The notes under the pieces are model-generated. The model had not been told where the DNA came from and did no database searches. It saw only the letters and a program-made list of their open reading frames with translations. The translations under genes and the position numbers were made by a program. DNA of 64,000 nucleotides. Source: Paratrimastix pyriformis. Its lineage: Eukaryota; Preaxostyla; Paratrimastigidae. The stretch lies in assembly GCA_027972325.1 (NCBI GenBank), contig JAPMOS010000035.1:153501-217500 (forward strand). Reading direction: 5' to 3'. This document shows positions 23,724 through 33,000 of this stretch, in pieces (within the stretch, counting starts at the first letter, position 1; each line of letters starts with the position of its first letter).

Positions 23724-26700
23724 CAACAGGCAACAGGCAACAGGCAACAGGCAGCAGGCAGCAGGCAGCAGGCAGCAGGCAGCAGCAGGCAGCAGGCAGC
23801 AGGCAGCAGGCAGCAGTATCAAAATCGGGAAACTGGGAAGAGCCCCGATTTTTTGGAGTCGCGCGAAATCCTTGATTTTTAGATTCCTGAATTTTATATA
23901 TGGGCCACCCACCCACCCACCCAGGTTTTAAAAACAGCAGCAGCAATGACAGCTGCGTGGTGTCTGTCTGTCGGCACAGGGCGCGGCGTGGTCGGGCCGA
24001 GCCGGACCTGAGCAGGGGCACGTTGGTGCAAACGCAGTGCAGTGCGGTGTGGCCGGACCTGAGCAGGGGCACGTTGGTGGGGAAGGACTGCAGCAGTGCC
24101 CAGTGCGGTGTGGCCAGACCTGAGCAGGGGCACGTTGGTGGGGAAGGACTGCAGCAGGGACGAGTAGGCCTCCAGGGCCGTGTTGGCGTGGGCCACGGCC
24201 GAGTCGAGCAGCGGGGGCAGCGCGGGCATGTCCAAGTGGGGCCGCATCAGGAAGGCCCACACCCGGGCCAGCCGGTCTGGGGGGTTGGGTTGTGGGGGTG
24301 GGGGAGGTGAGGGCAGGTGGAGGTTGAACAATATGAAAAGGCTGTGGGGCTGTGAGGACTGTGGGAACTGTGGCGTGGGACCGAGTTCCTGGGGGTACAC
24401 ACAGTCTACACAGTCCACACAGTCCACACAGTCCACACAGTCGCACACAGGCACACAGGCACACACAGGCACACAGTCTCACACACACGTGGCTGTGAGA
24501 CTGTGGCTGTAACTGTGTGTGCCTGTGTGCCTGTGTGCCGGTGTGCCTGTGTGCCGGTGTGGACTGTGTGGACTGTGTGGACTGTGTGACTGTGTGACTG
24601 TGTGACTGTGCTGTGTGGCTGTGTGTGGAGTAAAGAGGGAAAGAAGTAACGGGAAAACAAAAACCAGAGAGGTAGAAGAGACAGCACGAATGTCACTGCA
24701 CCCGTGGGCGAAGGAATCCCCTGTGGAGGGCGTTTGATAGGCTCGTTAGGGAGAGGTGTGGCTGTGTGTCGTAAAGAAGGAAAGAAGGAACCGGGATGTC
24801 CAAGTGGGGCCTGTGTGACTGTGTGTGACTGTGTGACTGTGCCTGTGTGACTGTGTGTGACTGTGTGACGATGTGACAGTGTGACAGTGTGACTGTGCGA
24901 CTCGGGGTTGGGGACGGACTCTTGGCCCGGCGGTGGTGGGACTGGGCCTGGCGCAGCAGGCGCCGCTGGGTGATGGCGCTCATCAGGCCCGCATGCTGGG
25001 CCCCTTCGCCCGCCTGCAGCCAACGAGAACAGGGCCACCCAGTCAGCGCGGATGAGCCTCAGGACTCCCCCGGCAGGGCAGGGCAGGGCAGGGCAGGGCA
25101 GGGCAGGGCAGGGCAGGGCAGGGCAGGGCAGGGCAGGGCAGGGCAGGGCAGGGCAGGGCAGGGCAGGGCAGGGCAGGGCAGGGCAGGGCAGGGCAGGGCA
25201 GGGCAGGGCAGGGCAGGGCAGGGCAGGGCAGGGCAGGGCAGGGCAGGGCAGGGCAGGGCAGGGCAGGGCAGGGCAGGGCAGGGCAGGGCAGGGCAGGGCA
25301 GGGCAGGGCAGGGCAGGGCAGGGCAGGGGGGATGACCGCAGCCAGGCATGGCAGGCCGAGGGGTGGATTACCACATACCAGGCATGGCAGGCCGGGGGGG
25401 GGAGGGGGGGGAGGACGGACCGATTCAAACCGGCGCTCGGCGGCGTAGATGCTGAATCGAGTGTCGATGGCGGTCCCGGGCAGGGCCGTCACCCGCCGGA
25501 TGAGCGAGAGCGACGAGGCCGAGTTGCGCTGCAGGGTCTGTGGCGGGGGGAAATGAGACACAGGACGCCCAGGGAGACGGGGGGGAGGAAATGAGCGACA
25601 TTGTCGATGACGAGTTGCGCTGCTGCAGGGTCTGTGGCAGGGTGGCAGAGCAGCGGGGGGAAAAGAGACTGGACGCCCAGGGAGGGAAGACGGGGCCGTC
25701 GGACAGGGAGGAAAGGAGGAGGACAGGAGCGAACATGGGATCAAGAGAGGCAGGACATGAGGGCAAGAGGGCAAGAGGGCAAGAGGGGACAGGGAGGAAA
25801 GGAGGAGGACGGGAGCAACGAACATGGGATCAAGAGAGGCAGCATGAGGGCGAGAGGGCAAGGAGGGCAAGGACGGGTCGGGGCGGACGTAGAGAAACTC
25901 AGCGGAGATTGAGGAGTGCATATGCGCAGCAACTGGGCAGGTGGCCATGAGGGCGGGTGGGCGGACGGAGAGGTGCCTCTGGTGCTCATGTGCAGCAATT
26001 GGGCAGGAGGGCAAGGAGGGCAAGGACGGGGGCGGGTGGGCGGACGTAGAGGAACTCGGCAGAGTTGAGCAGCAGCCCGTGCGACTCGGGGAACTTGGCG
26101 GTGCCCTTGGCGTAGATGGCCTTGGCCAGGGCCTGCAGGCGCGCGTCCCCGGCGGCCTCCTTCCAGCGCAGGAAGCGGGTCGCCCACTCGACGCTGAGGC
26201 TCCACCGGCACCGGGCCACAACCGCCTCGGCCGAGGGCAGATCACCCCCCAGAAGCGGGGCGCCGTCCTCCAGCGCAGCCGAGGCGAGCGCGGTCCCCTC
26301 GGCTGGCGGGGTGATCGTCGGGGCTGCGCGGGGTGGCGGGTGGCGGGCCGTGAGAGAAGGGGCATCAAGGGGGAGTGATGCCGACTGTGGGGGAGTGATG
26401 CCGACTGTGGGGGTGATGGACTGTGGGGGTGATGCCGACTGTGGGGTGATGCCGACTGTGGGGGTGATGCCGACTGTGGGGGTGATGCCGACTGTGGGGG
26501 TGATGTCGACTGTGGGGAGGTGGGGTGATGACGGCCGCGATCATACGGGTGATGACGACGATGCACCAATCGGACGGGAGACGAAGGCTTCAGCATCGTC
26601 AGCATCCGTGGGGTGGTGTGGGGTGGGTGCAACAGGCAGGGGGCCGCCAGGAACGGACAGAGGATCCGCGGTCCGGCGGACGAGCCGAGCGGAGCGACGG

Positions 26701-27528
26701 GCTGGCTGGTGCTCAGCAGGCGGCGTACATCGGATCGGGTGAGGGCGAGGGTGGCCGTGTACCGGATGTCTGCAGATCAGGCGGAGCGGCCGAAGGGTGG
26801 GATCGGGAGGTGAGGGGAGCTCCGGTCCGGGGGCGGGCTCCGGGTCGCCCGCTGGAGGCTGTGAGGGCGGAGCGGTGGAACGGACACATGACCCAGACAG
26901 CCAAGGGGGTCGTCACCAGGCAGGCGCCCACGAGGATGACGAAGGGCACCCAGCTGTCGGCGTACTGGGGCAGGGCCAGGTTGAGGATGCTCCACTCCAG
27001 GGCGGCCAGAAAGCACACCCAGTACTCGCCCGCATACTGCCCAGATGATGGGAAGATGTGAGAGGGATGAGTGATGGATGAGCGCCCATCCCAGTATTGG
27101 CCCATGAACTGCCCAGATGATGGGAAGATGTGAGAGGGATGAGTGAGGAGCAGAAGTCCAGACCCACGAACTGCCCGCCCCCACCCACAACGAAAACAGT
27201 TCCACAGGGCGAGGGCGGGTGTTGGAGCAAAGGGACCGATCGATCGGACAGGGCGAGAGGGTGTGTGTGCGTGTGTGTGCACGTGAGAGGGTGGACAATC
27301 ACGAGTCCGGATCGGGTCGTGTGCGTGAGCGTGGTATGGGGCGTGAGCAGCGTGGGCGTCGGGAGGGCCGGACCATCATATTGGCGAGGCGGGTGTGGTA
27401 GGGGAGCATCCAGAGGAGCATCACCAGGACGAGGCCCGTCGATGCCGTGATGAGCACGACGCGAAGGACCGTGTGCGCCGTCAGCACACGCTCCGCGCAC
27501 ACGATCAGGCACTTGGCCAGCAGCTGTG

Positions 27529-27561
<33 letters not shown>

Positions 27562-27649
27562 CGAGAGGAAACGAGGGACAGACCGTGAGGATGAGGATGC
27601 CGAACGGATGATGGTTTGATGATGATGATGATGATGGTGATGATGATGG

Positions 27650-27690
<41 letters not shown>

Positions 27691-28510
27691 CTGTTGTTGT
27701 TGTTGATCACGATCATGATGATTGAACGGGCGGGGGGCTGCCGTGGTTGTTTGGAGAGACGGACCACCAGCAGGTCGAACCGGCCCCGGGAGCGGCTGTC
27801 AAATCCGGCGGAGGGAAACACGCTGCGCCGGAAAAAGGGACAGGCGTCGTGAGCGTGAATATTGTCAGCGACGACAGACAAGAGGGCGTTCCCAACCGCG
27901 AAGACCAGGAAGATGACGATCAGCAGCAGGGACAGCGCCGAGGGGACGGCGTGCGGGAAGGCCCAGCAGGCCACCGCCGGAAAGAGATCGTGTGTGACAA
28001 CACCCCCGGGGTGATAGGTACAATCGATGACATCCAAGAAGATGCCAAAGGCCGGAACAAAGAGCACCCAGCTCAACATGAAATGGAAGCTGCGCACGAT
28101 GCGCAATGGCCACTATGAGGAGGGGGCGCGGAAATCAATCCGTCCTGTCGCATAGATGTCCAAACCTGAGCCGCCCCGCTGTCTTTGGTGACGATAAGAC
28201 CCAAAACCACCGAGGCGGTGGCACCGGCCAAAGTGGCAAAGACTGCAACCCCGAACAAGGCGTAGAGAACAGTCAACGAGATTTTCGTCATGGAGGCGTC
28301 CAAGATCCAGATTGGTATTTGGACCCAAAGGGACAGCGAAAATACAGCGGGAATGGCAACCAACTGGAAAAAGATCTGAAGCGTCTGAATGATGAAACAG
28401 AACGCCTTCAAACGGGGCAAGGGACTCTCCAGCCGCCCCAAATAAAAGATGCTGAAGAGACCCCGCTCGAATTTATTGAGGAACTGCGCCGTCACTTCGT
28501 CTCGTTGCAT
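11184..28510 (-). CDS. TmcB-type (Tiny macrocysts) giant multi-pass membrane protein
   Basis: One minus-strand gene with about 28 short exons over 17 kb. The N-terminal exons are firm: 28166-28510, 27765-28112 and 27374-27523, all phase 0, with several transmembrane segments ([50 protein letters not shown]). ATG 28510 starts [10 protein letters not shown]. Later exons carry the family's cytosolic helical-repeat region (ERATRF-like [53 protein letters not shown] joined to [14 protein letters not shown] and ADQLEEEK), then more membrane helices (22.6-22.9, 20.3-20.5, 19.9-20.05, 17.7-17.9, 13.65-13.75 kb). The last exons are about 12600-12735, 12114-12248 and 11184-11333, ending at TAA 11184. 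TmcB-like proteins are large membrane proteins of protists with poorly known, possibly sensory or mating-related roles. Middle exon limits are approximate, and two adjacent genes cannot be excluded. Confidence 0.7.
11340..11720. repeat. Intronic AATTGTGTGTCAAATAA repeats
   Basis: About fifteen degenerate 17-20 base copies of AATTGTGTGTCAAATAA, in the last intron of the TmcB-type gene. Unlike most arrays here they are AT-rich. Confidence 0.85.
11827..12058. repeat. Intronic GATGATGAGCATGTTGGT minisatellite
   Basis: About 14 copies of a 15-18 base unit (ATGTTGGTGATGATGAC/AGC). It creates a spurious His-rich minus-strand ORF. Confidence 0.92.
12770..13310. repeat. Intronic TGATGA/TTGGATGATGA arrays and a long G-run
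   Basis: ATG/ATGATTGG repeats (12785-13255), interrupted by a unique CGATGGCG-rich stretch, end in an uninterrupted G-run of nearly 30 bases near 13270-13298. Intron of the TmcB-type gene. Confidence 0.88.
13795..13990. repeat. Intronic TTGGATGCTGATGA minisatellite
   Basis: About 12 copies of the 14-base unit TTGGATGCTGATGA in the TmcB-type gene. Confidence 0.92.
14395..15545. repeat. 1.15 kb intronic GCGCAGGG(TGT/CAT)GTG minisatellite
   Basis: The longest array in the window: roughly 90 units of 11-15 bases, GCGCAGGGTGTGTG and GCGCAGGGCATGTGA variants, organised into higher-order blocks. It fills one intron between the coding segments [15 protein letters not shown] (about 14.24-14.31 kb) and [16 protein letters not shown] (about 15.57-15.63 kb). 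Long Cys/His/Pro ORFs on the minus strand are shadows of it. Confidence 0.93.
15750..16345. repeat. 0.6 kb intronic ACACCARCAGCAC minisatellite
   Basis: About 40 units of 13-16 bases, ACACCAACAGCAC followed by AGAAAAG, GACAAAGG or GGCACAG. Two blocks (about 15760-15880 and 15890-16010) are near-identical, showing segmental duplication within the array. Confidence 0.93.
17154..17385. repeat. Intronic (GACTGGATGGT)n, 11-base period
   Basis: About 21 nearly perfect copies, little diverged, so recently expanded. In an intron of the TmcB-type gene. Confidence 0.95.
18031..18076 (+). repeat. Dispersed element R1, copy 1
   Basis: GGGCCCTGGTGGCTCGATTTCCCGGAATCGTGAGAGA-type sequence within the TmcB-type gene; a diverged copy of the element at 34455 and 58535. 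Confidence 0.75.
19155..19437. repeat. Intronic GGGTATGTCACCCAYTG minisatellite
   Basis: About 16 copies of a 17-18 base unit GGGGTATGTCACCCACTG, containing the inverted half-sites GGGT and ACCC. Confidence 0.93.
19489..19905 (-). repeat. Three copies of an exon 3' end with its donor site
   Basis: Copies at about 19489-19545, 19731-19788 and 19848-19905 each encode (minus strand) a [12 protein letters not shown]-type peptide followed by a GTCCGC-type donor. The copy at 19848 joins the long coding exon ([28 protein letters not shown]); the other two lie downstream in the intron, separated by ATC repeats. Confidence 0.8.
19553..19675. repeat. Intronic CATCATCATCCAAT repeats
   Basis: About 120 bases of (CAT)n with CCAAT interruptions, between two copies of the duplicated exon end. 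Confidence 0.9.
20225..20312. repeat. Intronic (TGTGCGCTC)n
   Basis: About ten copies of a 9-base unit, flanked by GTGCTGTGCT repeats from 20100. Confidence 0.92.
20611..20838. repeat. Intronic (GGAT)n followed by (GGCT)n
   Basis: About 35 copies of GGAT (20614-20755) switching abruptly to about 20 copies of GGCT (20756-20835), consistent with a point change that then spread. TmcB-type gene intron. Confidence 0.95.
20998..21350 (-). repeat. Four-fold duplication around an exon start and acceptor
   Basis: The word RAGACCACAGGCAGCAC occurs at about 21000, 21087, 21186 and 21328. The first copy is coding (minus strand [13 protein letters not shown], with acceptor at about 21033). The others lie upstream in the intron with matching flanks (GATCATCTCAATAATTGAG). 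A (GT)n tract separates copies 3 and 4. Confidence 0.8.
21205..21272. repeat. (GT)n dinucleotide microsatellite
   Basis: About 33 uninterrupted GT units. Confidence 0.96.
21720..22562. repeat. 0.84 kb intronic CATCATCATCCAGTC array
   Basis: Roughly 60 units combining CATCAT, CGTCGT and CCAGTC/CCAGCC words, with a higher-order block (about 60 bases) repeated four times at 21990-22200. Confidence 0.93.
23508..23635. repeat. Intronic (GATGATGGC)n
   Basis: About 13 copies of a 9-base unit in the TmcB-type gene. Confidence 0.94.
23676..23816. repeat. Intronic CAACAG, CAACAGG and CAGCAGG arrays
   Basis: Three related units follow each other without spacers: CAACAG (6 bases), CAACAGG (7), CAGCAGG (7). 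This shows stepwise evolution of the unit. Confidence 0.93.
24001..24160 (-). repeat. Three tandem copies of an exon 3' end with donor
   Basis: Copies begin at 24001, 24052 and 24113. Each contains, on the minus strand, the coding tail TNVPLLR followed by a GTCTGG or GTCCGG donor. The 24113 copy belongs to the main exon (to about 24275); the others lie in the intron. Spacings (51 and 61) are not multiples of three, so use of the distal donors would shift the frame. Confidence 0.82.
24395..24900. repeat. Intronic ACACAGTC/TGTGACTG repeats, with opposed halves
   Basis: CACAGTCC/CACAGGCA units at 24397-24485 are followed by TGTGTGCCTG/TGTGGACTG units at 24508-24615 and 24805-24900, which are largely the reverse complement. 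The two halves could pair into a long hairpin in the transcript. Confidence 0.85.
25073..25327. repeat. Pure (GGGCA)n pentanucleotide array
   Basis: About 51 perfect copies of GGGCA (CCCTG on the sense strand of the TmcB-type gene), with no visible interruption. It lies directly beside a splice junction and is probably length-polymorphic. Confidence 0.97.
26375..26520. repeat. Intronic TGGGGGTGATGCCGACTG minisatellite
   Basis: Seven copies of a 17-18 base unit in an intron of the TmcB-type gene. Confidence 0.92.
27019..27146 (-). repeat. Duplicated exon start with acceptor (72-base period)
   Basis: A 39-base block is identical at 27036-27074 and 27108-27146. With the preceding bases it gives two acceptor-plus-exon starts on the minus strand: CAG then YAGEYWVC (the coding one) and CAG then FMGQYWDG (upstream, decayed). 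Confidence 0.85.
27528..27690. repeat. G-run and (GAT)n in the second TmcB-type intron
   Basis: A run of about 30 G (27531-27561), then unique sequence, then GATGAT repeats at 27618-27690 ending in TGTTGTTGTTG. Confidence 0.92.
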
Positions 28511-28798
28511 CGATATTGCTGTTGCAACCCTGGCGAAAAGTAGACACCACTGCAGGGCTTGGACACTCGCCGCCCAATTATAAAAATCGCCGTTTACACT
28601 GGTGGATCGGTTTCTTGAATGCTTGCAGTTGAATCCTCCTGGTGGTTGTTTCCGGAATCTCTGCCGGGGTGAATGGGCTGATGCGAGCGATGCGATGGAT
28701 TTCGCGAAGCATGTGGTGGAGCAAAGGGACTGATCATGCGGTGTGAGAGAATCCTTCTCTCTTTGAAGAGATCACAGAGGCACTCGCCCCACGGGGGA
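28511..28798. other. Short spacer: GH31 3' end / TmcB-type promoter
   Basis: 288 bases between two minus-strand genes. It contains one copy of the dispersed word GGAGCAAAGGGACTGATC (about 28716-28733). No gene seen. Confidence 0.5.
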
Positions 28799-29918
28799 CT
28801 AAACATTGGTGGATGTCGATTCGCCCGTCCCGGCCTCGGGGATGGGTGCATAACCCTGGGCCACCTTCGTACGCTTCGCGTACACCAGGCGGCACATGAG
28901 CCAAATGGCCGACCCTGCCACCACCACGGCCGCATCCGAAATGACTATCATGGCCCAGAGGGGGACCGTCGTCATGCCCCCGGGGTTGGAGAAGCTCCAG
29001 GCCAGGCGGAGGTCCTGACAAAGTGACCGCCCGCTGTCCGGCAGTCGAAGCTCGAGGACACCTGTCTGAGGACCGTATGCAAACTATGTGCCGGGGTGAT
29101 GTCAGGAGCCGGAAATGCGCAGGAAGGACGACAGACCCAACATGGGGTGGGATCGACCACTAGGGTGGAGTTGCCCCCGGCAGGTGGATACAACCCAAGG
29201 ATCGTCACGTTCTGGAGCATCCGTTGGCTGCATTCCAACAGCCCCGCCCGCCGACACGGAGAAAATTCATCCATCGATGGAATGACTGCAGCACACATTT
29301 GCCCACCAGGACGACTCACATAACGCACTGGCACATGTTCACACCACTCTCGAGTCGACAGACCACCCGGGGGCATACCCGCTATGCTTCACGGCCCCCT
29401 CCAAGCTTCCGTTGGCCACCGTCCAACTCACCCTCAGGTAGGCGCCCGTCTCTACCGCCCCGGCAGTCGTCCCATCGTCCAGGTAGATGGTCCCCTGTGC
29501 GGCTCCAACCTCATCTAGGGCCACAACCAGCTTGATGGGCTGGGCGGAAGTCTCCGCCACTGTGGGCCGAGGCGACTGGATGGGGATGGCGAACCCGCCC
29601 CGGATATGGAGCGGCAGGGAGCCGGACAGGGGTGCCGGCAGAGTCTTCCAACCCCCGGGGGCGGAGACTTCCAGTCCCGTGGCGAAGTCGTACCAGCGGG
29701 CGGACGGGGGGAGATACGCATCGACTGTGGTCTCGCCTAGTGGGGAGTCGAGACGGATTGGGGTGATCGCGGACGGTGATAATGGCGGTGATGACTGGAT
29801 GATGACGATGACGATGCTGGTGCTGACTGGCTACTGATTGGTATGATGATGATGATGATGTTCGGATGATGATGATGATGATGCTGATGATGCTGATGAT
29901 GATGCTGCTGATGATGAT

Positions 29919-30000
<82 letters not shown>

Positions 30001-33000
30001 GGATGATGATTGGATGATGATGATGATTGATGATGATTGATGATGATGATTGATGCTGATGCTGATGCTGATGCTGATGCTGATGATGATGATGATTGAT
30101 GATGATGATTGATGATGATGATTGATGATGATGATTGATGATGATGATGACTGGATGACGGCGTGGATGATGATGAGCTGATGATGATGCTGGTGCTGAT
30201 GATGCTGATGCTGATGCGATGACTGGATGATGATGGTGGCGGTGAGAACGAAGAATGCCGGACGACAGACGGACCCATCTCAAGGCAGGGGCTGGCCAGG
30301 AGGGCCTCGCCTACCATAAATTGGGTGTCCTGGTCGTGTGTCTGCATATCCTCGGGGAAGACCCACGCCAAGGCGTCCCAGACGGGGGCCCCGGTGCGAT
30401 GGCTTGCCTCGAGCAGGGTATACAGGTACGAGAGGAGGCTGCGATGGAATGGCGGAAAGTGTGTGTCAATTTGAGATCGACTGTCGGATCGTTTCCGAGG
30501 CTCCACGTTGAAGGATGTGTTTTGTTCACGGACCTCGGGTGGTCTGTGTGTGTTGCATGTGGTATGCGTGGCCTGCGTGGCCTGTGGTCTGTGTGTGCGT
30601 CATGTGTCATGTGTGCGTGCCATGTGTGCACGGTATGTGTGCTAGTGTGATGTGTCAATGCGGTCTGGGCATGACAGGCGTGCCCAAGTCTGTGTGCCTG
30701 ACAATGGAGGTGACGAGTCCTTCCATGTTGCTGCTCTGTCTGTTGATGTGGCAATGATGTCTGGGCGTGACGGTGTGTCGAGTAAAGAAGGAAAGGAGTA
30801 ACGGGAAAACAAAAAACAGAGAGGTCGAAGAGACAGCGTGACGGTGTGTGCGCGAGGACGAACGAGTACTTCAGGTTGATGCTCTGCCTGTTGATGGAGG
30901 TGTATGGCTCCCCGAAGGCGTATGGCTCCTGGGGGCTGGTCCCCTTGGTGGAGTGGTCCCGGCTGAAGGGGTACAGTGCCCCCAGGGCGATCCAGCGAGT
31001 ACACTACGGTGCGTGCGTGCGTGCGTGTGGCGGGCCAGTGAGTCAAGAGCACACCATCCAGGCACCATACCATGCCCAGCCATCAGCGCCCAGCAGCTCA
31101 CCACCACCATCCAATCATCACCGCCATTGTCCATCATGCTCCATTCGGGGAGCCCGCTGTGGGTCTTGTGCGTGAGTGGGCGTGAGTGGGCGTGAGTGGG
31201 CGGTGGTTGGACAGACCAACTCCGGGGTGGCATCGTACTGGTTCCCGCAGATGTCCGCCCCCACTGCATACGCCAGAAGGAGAGAAGAGGAGGAAGAGAC
31301 ATGATGGGTGGTGGTGGCAATTCCCCAGCGGGCAAGTGAAGTTTGTGTGTGGGATTGGGATGACACTATCGGCTCCACGGCAGACCGAAGGGGATCCCGA
31401 ACAGCTGGGCGGCCAGGGTGCCCGTGATCGAGTGCCACAGCGACGTGTACGTCGAGAAGTTGTCACCTGTGGGGAAAAAGGCAAGTAAGAAAAATGAGTC
31501 GTCGCGAGCAGGATTTGAACCTACGCGGGGAAGCCCCAAGAGATTTCTAGTCTCTCGCCTTAACCACTCGGCCATCGCGACTTGATAAAATAAAATGATG
31601 TGTTCGCACACACCATAACGATCAAACGACCAGTAAACTCGATCAGACCGAGCCAATGCATGGTGTAGCGACCGGATCCTGCGGGAGGGAGCGAGGGGCG
31701 AGAGGAAGACGGACGAAGATGAGCGAGAAGAATATGAACTGGTGGTTGCGATGCTGTTGACGCACACCTCGCCCACCCGGACATGAACAACATCGGGACG
31801 AGTCAGCGTGGAGGAGGGAGGGGGACTGTCGACCGGACCTGCGTATGTGGACCGGCTGATGATGAAAGGCCGTTGGCCGGGCAGAATGTCCTGAAGCCAG
31901 CCAACAAGCACAGCAGAGGGGGAGGGTTGCACCAGAGGAAGGAGGTGAAGGATGAAGACGAATCGCAACCTGGCCGGCCAGTGGACAACTGAAGCAAATC
32001 AGATAAACAGACATGCGCAGGGAGACGTGCAAGTGAGGCAAGTCAGAGACATTCGCATCCCGGGGTCAGGGCCGGAGGGTGGAGGACGCAGCATGGGAAC
32101 TGCAGATCATGCCAAAGGCTGTGGGGATGCAGGGCTTCAGGGTGTGTGTCGTGTAAAGTGTGTGTGTGTGGGGGGAGATGTCGACGGACGGTGATTGCCT
32201 CCCAGGTGGCAACAGCCTCCATATGGCCATAGAGCGAATGCAGATCATACTGCCAGCCACCCTGCGCCCCCCCATCCCCCAGCACAACAATAGCACGGAC
32301 GGACGGGGGTGGAGGATGGTTCAGGCACCCCCCCACACAGCAGCACAACCACGGGGTGATAATAATTTACGCATACCACCTCCTCTCAAAAATCAAGAGC
32401 CGCGCCCTCTTTCCCAATGAACGGTCAACGACGGGGCGAACGGGTGAGTAATTTCTGTAGAGAAAGAGTCGAACAAATGGGAATATATGTCCTCCCCCTT
32501 CTTTCCCATTGATTGAGAATCTATGTCCAGCGCCATGCACACTGAACGCGCACGCATTGCAGACCCCCCCCCTCTTTCTTGAGAATGGATGTCCAGCGCC
32601 TGAACGTGCACGCATCGCATTGCAGACCCCCCTCTTTCTTGAGAATGGATGTCCAGCGCCTGAACGCGCACGCATTGCCCGGCTGACCCCCCCTTCTTTC
32701 CACATACTGAGTCTTGATGACCAGCGCCTGAACGCGCACGCATTGCCCGGCTGACCTGTTGCACAGCCAACGGGCTCATGGCGCCCTCGAAGGGCGGGTG
32801 GCCCCCGGCCGCGTATGGGGGCGGGTAGATGGGGACGCGGGCAGGCTCGGGGATGGAGGCAGGTGGCCGGGCGCCGCCCGACAGATTCAGGAAGTCGCCG
32901 ACGTGCTGGTCGCCGAAGATGGCTGGGGGGGGGGGGGGGGATGATGGTTGAATGATGATGATTGGATGGATGGATGATGATGATTGGATGATGATTGGAT

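Noticed and set aside
24693-25428. Minus-strand ORF of [10 protein letters not shown] repeats
   Set aside because: Translation of the (GGGCA)n array; only short flanking parts are coding.
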